A model generated the notes under the pieces. It was not told where the DNA came from, did not search any database, and was given only the letters and a program-made list of their open reading frames with translations. From the NCBI RefSeq assembly GCF_029835735.1, contig NZ_JAOEAL010000001.1, forward strand, positions 1,364,001 through 1,428,000: a DNA stretch of 64,000 bases. Direction: 5' to 3'. The position numbers and the translations under genes were made by a program. Positions within the stretch are counted from its first letter, which is position 1. Each line of letters opens with the position of its first letter. Source of the DNA: Shewanella sp. GD04112. Its GTDB lineage: Bacteria > Pseudomonadota > Gammaproteobacteria > Enterobacterales > Shewanellaceae. Positions 35,754-44,100 of the stretch are shown one piece after another.

Positions 35754-36767
35754 TTGGCTAGGTTTTCAGGATTATCAAAAGAGATGGGTCACGCAAAGCG
35801 TGGCAAAGTGGGTGTGTTGTTACTTAACCTTGGCACACCCGATGCGCCAACAGCATCGGCGGTGAGGCGTTACCTTGCCGAGTTTTTATCCGATCCTCGG
35901 GTGGTCGAAATTCCAAAACTCCTGTGGATGCTAATTTTACATGGCATAGTGCTGCGCGTTCGCCCAGCCAAGTCTGCGGCGCTCTATCAGAAGGTCTGGA
36001 CTGAAGCGGGTTCACCACTGATGGATATCAGCTTGCGCCAAACCGCTAAATTATCAGAAAAATTAACGGCCGATGGACATCAAGTATCAGTATATTTAGC
36101 CATGCGTTATGGCAATCCTTCTGTGGCGAGCACCTTACAAACGATGCATCAACAGGGGATTGATAAGCTGGTGGTGTTACCGCTCTATCCGCAATATGCG
36201 GCGCCGACAACCGGCTCGGCTTTTGACGCTATTGCAAGGGAATTAACCCAGTGGCGCTATCTACCATCGCTGCATTTTATTCACACGTATCATGATAACC
36301 CCGACTTTATTACCGCATTGGTGAACTCAATTCGTGCCGACTTTGAGCAACAGGGTAAGCCGCAAAAGTTAGTGCTTTCTTACCATGGTATGCCGGAGCG
36401 TAATCTGCACTTAGGCGATCCTTATTATTGCTTTTGCATGAAGACCACCCGTCTGGTGGCCGAGCAATTAGGGCTTACAGCGGATGAGTTTGTGATGACT
36501 TTCCAATCTCGCTTTGGTAAGGCTAAATGGTTACAACCTTATACGGATGCAACCATGCAGGCGTTACCAAGCGAAGGTGTACGTGACGTGGCGATTGTGT
36601 GCCCAGCGTTTAGTGCCGATTGCTTAGAGACCTTAGAAGAGATCGTGGGTGAGAATGGCCATATCTTTGCTAATGCTGGCGGGGAGAAGTTTCGTTACAT
36701 TCCTGCGCTGAACGATAATGATGACCATATCAGCATGATGGCTAACTTGGTTAAACCTTACCTGTAA
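35754..36767 (+). CDS. hemH: ferrochelatase
   Basis: A 337-residue ferrochelatase that inserts Fe2+ into protoporphyrin IX: VGVLLLNLGTPDAPT at the start, the SYHGMPERNLHLGDPY block with the metal-site histidine, and the catalytic glutamate in CLETLEEI. A CxxC-like YYCFCMKTT sits nearby. The start is TTG at 35754, supported by AAGAGG seven bases upstream; ATG 35784 (preceded by AAAAGAG) is the alternative and gives 327 residues. Followed by a bidirectional terminator shared with ruvX. Confidence 0.94.
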   Translation: MARFSGLSKEMGHAKRGKVGVLLLNLGTPDAPTASAVRRYLAEFLSDPRVVEIPKLLWMLILHGIVLRVRPAKSAALYQKVWTEAGSPLMDISLRQTAKLSEKLTADGHQVSVYLAMRYGNPSVASTLQTMHQQGIDKLVVLPLYPQYAAPTTGSAFDAIARELTQWRYLPSLHFIHTYHDNPDFITALVNSIRADFEQQGKPQKLVLSYHGMPERNLHLGDPYYCFCMKTTRLVAEQLGLTADEFVMTFQSRFGKAKWLQPYTDATMQALPSEGVRDVAIVCPAFSADCLETLEEIVGENGHIFANAGGEKFRYIPALNDNDDHISMMANLVKPYL

Positions 36768-36786
36768 GGTTTATAAGTGCAGAAAT

Positions 36787-36820
36787 AAAAAAGGATAGCT
36801 TAGGCTATCCTTTTGTTTTT
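36787..36820. terminator. bidirectional terminator between hemH and ruvX
   Basis: Stem AAAAGGATAGC/GCTATCCTTTT around a TTAG loop, with A-run and T-run on opposite sides. It serves the convergent hemH and ruvX genes. Confidence 0.8.
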
Positions 36821-36828
36821 ATGATTTA

Positions 36829-37254
36829 TTATTCACCGAAATGATTTTCAAAATAGCTTTCGACAATCAATACGGCAGACACGGCATCGACTTGACCTTT
36901 GGTGAGGGCTTTAAAGCCGCCGAGTTCAAATAGCCGAGCTTTTGCATCTGTGGTGGTCAGTCTTTCATCCTGAGTGACAATTTTGACCCCAAACTTAGCG
37001 TTCAGTCGGTTGGCGAACTTTCTCGCCCTGTGGGTCATTTCCTGCTCTGTGCCATCCATATTGAGCGGTAAACCTACGACGACTAAATCGGGTTGCCACT
37101 CTTTAATGAGTTTGCCAATTTCATCCCAATTGGGAATACCGTCGACGGCTTTTAGGGATAGCAGTGGTGTGGCGCTGGCGGTTATTTGTTGCCCTATGGC
37201 GACACCAATACTTTTTGTTCCAAAATCAAAACCTAAAACGGTTTTTGCGTTCAT
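36829..37254 (-). CDS. ruvX: RuvX/YqgF, pre-16S rRNA processing nuclease
   Basis: From ATG 37254 the protein has 141 residues, the usual family length, with GFDFGTKSIGVAIG (RNase H-like first strand), VVVGLPLNMDGTEQ, and DERLTTTDA containing the conserved acidic residues. By family knowledge it matures the 5' end of 16S rRNA. A GTG at 37266 is an alternative start. It is 30 nt downstream of algH, as in other gammaproteobacteria (yqgE-yqgF). Confidence 0.95.
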   Translation of the reverse strand: MNAKTVLGFDFGTKSIGVAIGQQITASATPLLSLKAVDGIPNWDEIGKLIKEWQPDLVVVGLPLNMDGTEQEMTHRARKFANRLNAKFGVKIVTQDERLTTTDAKARLFELGGFKALTKGQVDAVSAVLIVESYFENHFGE

Positions 37255-37284
37255 CTGTATATTCACTCGTCACAATAAAATCGG

Positions 37285-37848
37285 CTAGGCGTGGCCCGCC
37301 TGTGATGACAATTGCCAAGCATCAAAGCCGAGCGCACGGCTCGCTTGTTGCCATCGATCCTCGTGTTTGACATCGAAGAGCAGGGCCTGATCGGCAGGGA
37401 TAGTCAGCCATGAGTTATCGGCCAGTTCTTGCTCCAGCTGGTTTTTGCTCCAACCCGCATAACCTAATGCCACGATAAATTTTTCTGGCGAGCGCTCGCT
37501 GCCAATCGCCGTTAGTACATCCCTTGAGGTGGTGAGCATAAGGCCAGAGCTTAATTCTGTACTGTTGGCCCAATAGGGCTGAGATGTATGCAGGACAAAG
37601 CCTCTATCTTGGGAAACGGGGCCACCCATTAAAACCTGCGCGCCCAGTGCTAGATCGGTAGACACTTGCTCTGCGGGTAAATCCATCTGCTCGAGCAATG
37701 AGTTCACTTCAATGCCCAGCGGTTTATTAATCACTAGCCCCATGGCGCCTTTTTCATCGTGCTCACATAGATAGATGACGGTGCGCTCAAAAAAAGTGTC
37801 ATCGAGCGACGGCATGGCGATTAAAAAATGGTTCTGCAAACTCTCCAT
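37285..37848 (-). CDS. yqgE: AlgH/YqgE family protein
   Basis: A 187-residue UPF0301 protein: NHFLIAMPSLDDTFFERTVIYLCEH at the start, GAMGLVINKPLG, then GGPVSQDRGFVLH and ALGYAGWSKNQLEQE. Function not established. Operon partner of ruvX downstream. The 68-nt gap from the SUI1 gene suggests possible linkage upstream too. Confidence 0.95.
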   Translation of the reverse strand: MESLQNHFLIAMPSLDDTFFERTVIYLCEHDEKGAMGLVINKPLGIEVNSLLEQMDLPAEQVSTDLALGAQVLMGGPVSQDRGFVLHTSQPYWANSTELSSGLMLTTSRDVLTAIGSERSPEKFIVALGYAGWSKNQLEQELADNSWLTIPADQALLFDVKHEDRWQQASRALGFDAWQLSSQAGHA

Positions 37849-37916
37849 TAAATGCTCCGTTCAGCCCACAGGCGTTGACCAATAGATTAAATCCAGCGGC
37901 TTAGGCTGGTGGCGTA

Positions 37917-38246
37917 TCAACCGCCGGCTAATTTGACTTTGTAGTTTTGTTTTTCAAGCAGTAGTTTTAGTTGCTCACGATTGTCGGTTTGCACTTCGAT
38001 AGTGAAATCTTTGACTGTGCCACCACAACCACATTGTTTTTTAAGGGTCTGTGCCAGTGCTTTTAAGCCTGCTTCATCAAGTCCTAGACCTGAAATGACC
38101 GAGACACCTTTACCTTTGCGGCCTTTGCTGTCTCTGTGGATACGTACAATCCCATCGGATGCAGGGATAGCTTTGGCTTCTGGCTCGGCAGTAATCCGGC
38201 CTTTATCTGTGCTGTACACTAAGGAAACGTTGGGATCTACTCTCAT
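37917..38246 (-). CDS. yciH: SUI1/YciH-family translation factor
   Basis: A 109-residue protein with a C-terminal SUI1/eIF1-like domain (VSVISGLGLDEAGLKALAQTL, then QCGCGGTVKDFTIEVQ). Bacterial YciH-type proteins bind the 30S subunit and may affect initiation fidelity under stress. It is alone on the minus strand between a hairpin terminator upstream and yqgE downstream. Confidence 0.93.
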   Translation of the reverse strand: MRVDPNVSLVYSTDKGRITAEPEAKAIPASDGIVRIHRDSKGRKGKGVSVISGLGLDEAGLKALAQTLKKQCGCGGTVKDFTIEVQTDNREQLKLLLEKQNYKVKLAGG

Positions 38247-38310
38247 AAGTCATCTTTTATCTGAATATATGCCGCTTAAGTTTACCAAACTCAACGTCTT
38301 TCGGGGAGGT

Positions 38311-38344
38311 AAAAAAAGGCCACTGACAGAGACTGAAAGTGGCC
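38311..38344 (-). terminator. minus-strand terminator
   Basis: Arms GGCCACT and AGTGGCC with a 13-nt loop; seven T on the minus strand. It ends the small membrane-protein transcript that stops at 38396. Confidence 0.7.
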
Positions 38345-38395
38345 GAAGGTCAATGCTAGCTCTTTGCAGGGAAGTAGCATGTTTAAAAAGCAGAC

Positions 38396-38710
38396 TTAGA
38401 GATGCTGCAATACCATAGCGATTAATGCCAATGCGGTAAGTAGGGCGCAGGGCATGATAAAACGATGCAATTTAGGGAGGGCGATTAAGCAAGCGGTGGC
38501 AACAAACCCAAAGGCGGCAACCGTGGTGTAATTTACCCCGTTTGACACAGTCTCAAAGACGAGCCAACTCAATACGACTAAAGGTAAAAACAGCAGCATC
38601 ATGGGAAGATGAGGTGTGAGCTTACTGTTATGGGTATCGGCAGAGACTTTTTGCGGTGCGAACCAGAAAATCGCCGATGCCACAATCAATGCGCTAATGA
38701 ACCAGTACAT
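38396..38710 (-). CDS. small inner-membrane protein, predicted Fur target
   Basis: A 104-residue protein with about four membrane helices (3-18, 37-55, 62-80, 84-102) and a short polar loop after residue 20. I do not recognise a family. GAGGGA precedes the ATG. A perfect 7-1-7 Fur box inside a 39-bp palindrome is centred 34 bp upstream of the start, so repression by Fur under iron sufficiency is likely. A role in iron homeostasis is therefore inferred. Confidence 0.7.
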   Translation of the reverse strand: MYWFISALIVASAIFWFAPQKVSADTHNSKLTPHLPMMLLFLPLVVLSWLVFETVSNGVNYTTVAAFGFVATACLIALPKLHRFIMPCALLTALALIAMVLQHL

Positions 38711-38724
38711 GTTATTTATCCCTC

Positions 38725-38763
38725 AATCACTTTAATTGATAATCATTATCATTTAAAGTGATT
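38725..38763. promoter_or_regulatory. Fur box inside a 39-bp palindrome
   Basis: The core at 38737-38751 is TGATAATCATTATCA, a perfect 7-1-7 Fur match. The symmetry extends outward: 18 of 19 base pairs match around a central C at 38744, with outer arms AATCACTTTAA and TTAAAGTGATT. It is centred 34 bp from the minus-strand start and 146 bp from the DUF4136 start. Confidence 0.8.
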
Positions 38764-38889
38764 GCTGAAGTCAAGCTGAATAACACACTGCTTTTTCATC
38801 ATATTGAGTTGTAGAACCGGCCATTGCTCTGTAAGCTAAATTTATTTTCGGCTTATTTGTGTTCGATAAGAACGACCAAGGAAATCATC

Positions 38890-39450
38890 ATGAAAAATAT
38901 AATTGTAGGTTTAGCCGTACTGGCACTGAGTGCCTGTAGTTCGCTGAAGTCGGGTTGGGATTTTGACCCTAGCGCCAATTTTACTCAGTACAAGACCTAT
39001 GCGTGGGTCGCACAAAAGACCGATGCTTCGGGTTATCACCTCGATGGTTTAATGGATCAGCGCGTGCGAGATGCGGTGAATTCTCAGCTTTCATCTAAGG
39101 GCATGACCTTGGTTGATGCGAAAGATGCCGATGTATTAGTGAACTATCTGACCAAAATCGATAAGAAGATTAATGTCGATACCTTCAATACCAATTTTGG
39201 CTATAACCCTTACTATGGCCCAGGTTGGGGCTGGGGCGGTAACATGCAAACCCAGACCACAGTCAGAGAATACGAAGTTGGCACCCTGATCATTGATTTA
39301 GTTGATAATAAAACAGCTAAGTTAATTTGGCGTGGCTCAGTAGCTGATACTATCCGTGATAAAAATACTCCTTCGGAAAGAGTACAGCTGATCAACGAAG
39401 CGGTCGGCAGCGTGATGGCGAATTTCCCGCCAAAGCCTGAAAACAAATAA
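38890..39450 (+). CDS. DUF4136 family lipoprotein
   Basis: From ATG 38890 (AAGGA ribosome binding site) the protein has 186 residues. A lipobox (LAVLALSACSS) gives a lipid-modified cysteine near 17. The mature region matches DUF4136 (DFDPSANFTQYKTYAWV, then GTLIIDLVDNKTAKLIWRGS) with a Gly/Tyr/Trp-rich insert (YNPYYGPGWGWGG). It is probably in the outer-membrane inner leaflet; function unknown. Confidence 0.9.
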   Translation: MKNIIVGLAVLALSACSSLKSGWDFDPSANFTQYKTYAWVAQKTDASGYHLDGLMDQRVRDAVNSQLSSKGMTLVDAKDADVLVNYLTKIDKKINVDTFNTNFGYNPYYGPGWGWGGNMQTQTTVREYEVGTLIIDLVDNKTAKLIWRGSVADTIRDKNTPSERVQLINEAVGSVMANFPPKPENK

Positions 39451-39464
39451 TTTACTTTTAGTCT

Positions 39465-39492
39465 AAAAAAGCGGCCCTTTGGCCGCTTTTTT
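39465..39492. terminator. terminator after the DUF4136 gene
   Basis: Stem AAAAAAGCGGCC/GGCCGCTTTTTT with a 4-nt loop. From here to 39803 (310 bp) I see AT-rich promoter-like sequence and no gene. Confidence 0.85.
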
Positions 39493-39803
39493 GTGGCCAA
39501 AATTTAGGCTTGATTGACGTTAAGATGAGTTTTCTGCAAATTTCTATATTTTAATTGATTATGATTTATTAAAACTTATCAAAAAATAAGCTTAATGGAA
39601 AACGGGGAATAGCTTACTCTTAGTTAATGTATTGTTATTGAAGGGTTGTAGCGTTACGCGGTATTGAAAAGTAGAAATGACTAATGCACAAATTCTATCA
39701 ATAGATTAAATATTCTAATGACAAAATTTAAATAATCTCATTATCCAGTCCGTGGATTATCAGGCAAAATCCGTTCTTTATGCATGGGTAATAAGTAGTT
39801 TAA

Positions 39804-40445
39804 ATGCAAGAAGCGCAATTTATCGGATTATTATGGTTGATTGGGATTTTAGCCGAAGCCATGACAGGGGCATTAGCGGCGGGCCGTAAGCAGATGGACT
39901 TATTCGGCGTGGTTATCATTGGCTGCGCGACGGCGATTGGTGGTGGCACCCTAAGAGACATGCTGCTCGGAAATTACCCTTTGATTTGGGTCGAGAATGT
40001 CCATTACCTGCTGGCGATTGCATTTGCGTCTTTATTAACGGTCGCCATTGCGCCTGTGATGCGTTACCTGTCTAAGTTATTTTTGGCCATTGATGCCTTG
40101 GGGTTAGCCGTATTCTCGATTGTTGGCGCCCAAAAAACGCTAATGTTAGGCTTTAGTCCAACGATAGCTGTGGTAATGGGACTCGTCACAGGGGTCTTTG
40201 GTGGGGTGATCCGCGATATTCTCTGTAACCAAGTGCCTTTGATTTTTAAGAAAGAACTCTACGCGGTGATTTCGCTTTTTACCGCAGGCTTATATATCAC
40301 GCTCAACGCCTATCAATTGGCAGAGTGGATAAACCTAGTGATCTGTTTAACGCTGGGCTTTAGCTTACGAATGTTAGCACTGCGTTATCATTGGTCTATG
40401 CCGACCTTCGACTATCAAGCCAATGGCGACCAACATACGCACTAA
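39804..40445 (+). CDS. TRIC-type channel family (UPF0126) membrane protein
   Basis: A 213-residue protein of about seven helices with two copies of the TRIC signature: GGGTLRDMLLG near residue 47 and GGVIRDILCNQ near 133. Prokaryotic TRIC proteins form trimeric cation channels; in many bacteria they are linked to glycine or potassium transport. It stands alone and is followed by a terminator shared with the convergent tpx gene. Confidence 0.9.
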   Translation: MQEAQFIGLLWLIGILAEAMTGALAAGRKQMDLFGVVIIGCATAIGGGTLRDMLLGNYPLIWVENVHYLLAIAFASLLTVAIAPVMRYLSKLFLAIDALGLAVFSIVGAQKTLMLGFSPTIAVVMGLVTGVFGGVIRDILCNQVPLIFKKELYAVISLFTAGLYITLNAYQLAEWINLVICLTLGFSLRMLALRYHWSMPTFDYQANGDQHTH

Positions 40446-40446
40446 T

Positions 40447-40478
40447 AAAAATGGGGCAATAAATGCCCCATTTTTTAT
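40447..40478. terminator. bidirectional terminator
   Basis: Stem AAAAATGGGGCA/TGCCCCATTTTT with a 5-nt loop between the convergent TRIC-like and tpx genes. Confidence 0.85.
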
Positions 40479-40480
40479 GC

Positions 40481-41074
40481 TTATTGCTGTGCTTGAATGG
40501 TTTTTAACGCTTCAAGCGCGGCGTCGTAATTGGGGTGTTCGGTAATATTGGGCACCAGCTCTTGGTATTTAAGCTGACCTTCGGCATCGATAATAAAGAT
40601 GGCCCGAGCGAGCAAGCCGTAATCCTCAATCAATAAGCCATATTTCTCGCCAAAATCACGCCACACTGAGTCGGAGAGGACTTTGATTTTGTCGACATTC
40701 TCCACCTTACAGAAACGCTTTTGAGCGAAGGGCAAATCTGTACTAATGGTCAGCATGACAACATCATCGGAGAAGTGACTGACTTCACTGTTAAAGCGCT
40801 TAGTTTGCAGCGCACAGACACCAGTATCTAAACTGGGCACGGCGCTGATCAGCACGGTTTTGCCTTTAAAGTCACTCAGGCTGATTGGGGTAAATTGTTC
40901 GTCGACAACTTTAAATCGTGGCGCCATTTGTTCAAGCTTGGGTAATTTTCCTGCGAGAGTGACAGTCTTGTCGCCCATCATCACTTGGGTTTTATCATTG
41001 GCGATAGCGGTGGGGCTGAGAACCATTAAACTAAAAACACAGCCAGCGGCTAGAAACGAAACATACTTTTGCAT
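40481..41074 (-). CDS. tpx: exported thiol peroxidase (Tpx family)
   Basis: From ATG 41074 (GGGAG ribosome binding site) the protein has 197 residues, about 30 longer than cytoplasmic Tpx because of an N-terminal signal peptide (MQKYVSFLAAGCVFSLMVLSPTAIA). The peroxidatic cysteine lies in SLDTGVCALQTKRFN, and the resolving cysteine in AQKRFCKVENVDKI. It is therefore an atypical 2-Cys peroxiredoxin placed in the periplasm. It presumably removes lipid and hydrogen peroxides and needs a periplasmic reductant. Confidence 0.92.
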   Translation of the reverse strand: MQKYVSFLAAGCVFSLMVLSPTAIANDKTQVMMGDKTVTLAGKLPKLEQMAPRFKVVDEQFTPISLSDFKGKTVLISAVPSLDTGVCALQTKRFNSEVSHFSDDVVMLTISTDLPFAQKRFCKVENVDKIKVLSDSVWRDFGEKYGLLIEDYGLLARAIFIIDAEGQLKYQELVPNITEHPNYDAALEALKTIQAQQ

Positions 41075-41145
41075 TTTCTCTCCCGTACTCAGGTATGTTG
41101 TGCACATAGGCTTAAGGTACGACAAAACCTAAACTATCACCATAA

Positions 41146-41171
41146 AAAAGGCCGGTAATTACCGGCCTTTT
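41146..41171. terminator. intrinsic terminator after mscS
   Basis: A 26-bp perfect palindrome, AAAAGGCCGGTAA followed by its exact reverse complement, flanked by A and T runs. It ends the minus-strand OmpA-MscS transcript. Confidence 0.8.
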
Positions 41172-41185
41172 AATATGCTTGCTGA

Positions 41186-42013
41186 TTATTTGCTCTCTGG
41201 CAATTGCTTCACATGAATATCCATTTGTGGGAATGGAATTTCAATGTTCGCTGCATCGAGTGCATTTTTGATCTGTTCTAAAATTTGGAAACGCGCTGTC
41301 CAGTAATCGGCGGTTTTAACCCAAGGACGAACCACAAAGTTGATTGAAGAATTCGCCAATTCAGAAAGGCCTACAGTGTAACCTGGCTCTTTCAGTACGT
41401 ATTGGTTGTTATCTAAAATCTCTGTTAATACTTTTTTGGTTTGAGCGATATCCGCAGAATAAGACACGCCAATCACTAAATCGATGCGACGATTTTCAGA
41501 GGCTGAGTAGTTTGTGATGGTGCCATTCATGATTGAAGAGTTTGGCGCCACAATTACTTTATTATCTGGGGTGCGTAATTTGGTTGAGAAAATGGTGATT
41601 TCATCAACAGTGCCGGCAATACCTGCTGCTTCAATATAATCACCTACGCGGCATGGGCGGAATAGCACCATTAATACGCCTGAGGCAAAGTTAGACAGAG
41701 AACCTTGCAGTGCTAAGCCTACAGCTAAACCAGCGGCACCGATAACGGCGACTAGAGAGGCTGTTTGTACGCCAATTTGGCCTAAGGTGGCGATAATGGT
41801 GAACACAAACACCACTGCCCAAGCTAAGTTAGCCACAAAAGACACCACAGTCGGGTCAATCTTGCGACTGTTAAGCAACTTGCGTACTAACTTTTGTGCG
41901 ACGCCAGAAAAATATTTACCGACGAAGAAAATAATGAGGGCAAATAAGATTTTTAAGCCATAGGTCATGACCAAATCTGGCGCCTGCTTTAATAAACCTT
42001 CGAGGTTATCCAT
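41186..42013 (-). CDS. mscS: small-conductance mechanosensitive channel MscS
   Basis: From ATG 42013 (GGGAG ribosome binding site) the protein has 275 residues. Three N-terminal helices are followed by the pore helix GAAGLAVGLALQGSLSNFASG, then the beta domain (FRPCRVGDYIEAAGIAGTVDEI). It opens on membrane tension to release solutes after hypo-osmotic shock. It lies 32 nt downstream of the OmpA-family gene on the same strand, a shared envelope-stress unit. Confidence 0.95.
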   Translation of the reverse strand: MDNLEGLLKQAPDLVMTYGLKILFALIIFFVGKYFSGVAQKLVRKLLNSRKIDPTVVSFVANLAWAVVFVFTIIATLGQIGVQTASLVAVIGAAGLAVGLALQGSLSNFASGVLMVLFRPCRVGDYIEAAGIAGTVDEITIFSTKLRTPDNKVIVAPNSSIMNGTITNYSASENRRIDLVIGVSYSADIAQTKKVLTEILDNNQYVLKEPGYTVGLSELANSSINFVVRPWVKTADYWTARFQILEQIKNALDAANIEIPFPQMDIHVKQLPESK

Positions 42014-42045
42014 TAAATTACTCCCTAAAAAATACGCTAACAAAA

Positions 42046-42639
42046 CTAGTTATTATTGACGATAAATTGTACTCGTCGATTTAATCTGCGACCTTCGCTG
42101 GAATGATTATCCGCAACCGGTTCAGATATACCTTTACCGACAACGGTAAAGCGATTTGGATTGAAGCCGTAGTCTTCAACCAAAATACGTTTCACATTTT
42201 GAGCCCGTCGTAGTGATAACTGATAATTAAACTCTGGCGTACCGACAATATCCGTATGCCCCACTAAAGTTAATCGAGTCTCAGTATTCGCGTCTAAAAA
42301 AGCTTTCACTAAGGCTAAAGCTTTCCATTGCGATAAATCTACTTCGGCGATAGCAAACTCAAAATACACAATCGCGGTCTCAATATTATGACAATCAGCG
42401 GCTGAATATGTACTGGGGTCATTGAGATCACATTGAATACTGCTGGGTTTTACTTCGGCTTGGTAAACACAGCCATTGGCCATCACTGTGGTGTTTGCAG
42501 GTGTGTTAGGACAGGCATCCTTAATATCGGGAACACCGTCTTGATCTGTATCTTGCCATGCATACGCGGGTAACATCAGGCTTAAACTCAGCGCTAAACA
42601 CGTTAATTTAATCCATTGCATTACGGATATATTCACCAC
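42046..42639 (-). CDS. OmpA-family protein with thrombospondin type-3-like repeat
   Basis: A 197-residue protein: a signal peptide (MQWIKLTCLALSLSLMLPAYA), one calcium-binding TSP3-like repeat (DTDQDGVPDIKDACPNT), then a C-terminal OmpA peptidoglycan-binding domain (LTLVGHTDIVGTPEFNYQLS, RRAQNVKRILVEDYG). No beta-barrel is present. GTG 42639 is preceded by AAGGTG at good spacing; ATG 42621 gives the neater signal peptide. Likely an envelope-anchoring protein expressed with MscS. Confidence 0.88.
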   Translation of the reverse strand: MVNISVMQWIKLTCLALSLSLMLPAYAWQDTDQDGVPDIKDACPNTPANTTVMANGCVYQAEVKPSSIQCDLNDPSTYSAADCHNIETAIVYFEFAIAEVDLSQWKALALVKAFLDANTETRLTLVGHTDIVGTPEFNYQLSLRRAQNVKRILVEDYGFNPNRFTVVGKGISEPVADNHSSEGRRLNRRVQFIVNNN

Positions 42640-42763
42640 AAATCACCTTGTATTTTATCTTGGATAGTTAAAACCACTAAGAGATTTGCATTGCATTAGC
42701 ATGAGCATCTTAGTCGGGTATTCTATCTTTTTATCGGCCTAACGCCAAGTTTTGCCCGTTATT

Positions 42764-42784
42764 TGATGCAAATCAATTGCATCA
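42764..42784. promoter_or_regulatory. palindromic candidate operator
   Basis: Arms TGATGCAA and TTGCATCA with a 5-nt spacer, in the divergent promoter region between the OmpA-family gene (start 42639) and ltaE (start 42923). A regulator binding here could control either. No match to a known regulator is claimed. Confidence 0.4.
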
Positions 42785-42922
42785 GCATAGATAACATTGG
42801 CTCCTTGTTGATTTTATCGGCAGACATAAGGGCAAACTATACAAATTTTTCCTTTGAGGCTAGAGTCGCACTTACGCGATGAATATCCGCGTCGGGGATA
42901 GGCACAAGAAGTCGAGGACAAG

Positions 42923-43936
42923 ATGATAGATTTACGCAGTGATACCGTGACCCAGCCAACAGAGGCGATGCGCTTAGCCATGTCGAGGGCTGAAGTGGGT
43001 GATGATGTTTATGGTGATGATCCGACCGTTAACAGCTTGCAAGACATGGCCGCCGAGATGTTCGGCTTTGAGAGTGCGCTGTTTACGGCATCTGGTACTC
43101 AGGCCAATTTGCTTGCATTAATGGCCCATTGTGAGCGTGGGGATGAATACCTGTGCGGCCAGCAGGCCCATAACTATAAATTTGAGGGCGGCGGCGCGGC
43201 GGTACTCGGCAGTATTCAGCCGCAACCGCTGACCAATCAGCTGGATGGTACTATCGCCCTGACCGATATTGAAGCGGCGATTAAACCCGATGATATTCAC
43301 TTCGCGCGCACGCGCTTACTGAGCCTAGAAAACACTATCGGCGGTAAAGTATTGCCTCAGACTTACCTAGCCAATGCGCAGGCGCTGGCATTTCAGCGTG
43401 GCTTAAAAATTCACTTAGATGGCGCTCGGGTTGCGAATGCCGCCGTGGCACAGGGGATAGGGATTGCCGATATTGCGGGGCATTTTGATTCTGTCTCTAT
43501 CTGTTTATCCAAGGGATTGTGTGCGCCTGTTGGCTCACTGCTCCTAGGTGATGAGCGTCTAATTAAAAAGGCCACGCGCTGGCGTAAAATGTTGGGCGGC
43601 GGTATGCGTCAGGCGGGGATTTTAGCGGCTGCGGGTAAATTAGCGCTCACAGAGCAGGTTGAGCGACTTGGCGAAGATCATGAAAATGCTACGTATCTTG
43701 CCCAGCAATTGAGTCAGTTGAGTGAGTTTGAAATCGATTTGACCGCCGTACAAACCAATATGGTGTTTGCAAACCTCGCGCCCCATGTCGATGAGAAAGC
43801 CCTAGCTAAGCGTTGCCGTGAGGCGGGGATCCTCATCAGCCCTAGCCGTACTCTGCGCTTTGTGACCCATAAAGATGTTTCGCGTCAGGATATTGATAAA
43901 GTGCTGCAAGTGTTTAAATTGCATTTGCAGGCATAA
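42923..43936 (+). CDS. ltaE: low-specificity L-threonine aldolase
   Basis: A 337-residue fold-type I PLP enzyme: MIDLRSDTVTQPTEAMR start, EVGDDVYGDDPTVN, the HLDGARVANAA strand and the PLP lysine in SICLSKGLCAPVGSL. It cleaves L-threonine and L-allo-threonine to glycine and acetaldehyde. The ATG is preceded by GAGGACAAG. It stands alone. Confidence 0.95.
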   Translation: MIDLRSDTVTQPTEAMRLAMSRAEVGDDVYGDDPTVNSLQDMAAEMFGFESALFTASGTQANLLALMAHCERGDEYLCGQQAHNYKFEGGGAAVLGSIQPQPLTNQLDGTIALTDIEAAIKPDDIHFARTRLLSLENTIGGKVLPQTYLANAQALAFQRGLKIHLDGARVANAAVAQGIGIADIAGHFDSVSICLSKGLCAPVGSLLLGDERLIKKATRWRKMLGGGMRQAGILAAAGKLALTEQVERLGEDHENATYLAQQLSQLSEFEIDLTAVQTNMVFANLAPHVDEKALAKRCREAGILISPSRTLRFVTHKDVSRQDIDKVLQVFKLHLQA

Positions 43937-44100
43937 TCGGCGTGACGCCCAAGTGAAAGCTTGGACTTTTTTATACCTCTGGCTTGCTATATCGTGGATT
44001 TTAAAATCAAAAGTCGAATTGTGAGCCAGATGCTAGGCGAATTTTTTTAAGCCTATCTATACTAAAAACAATAAGTTCACATCATCGAGGTCATGCTGGG

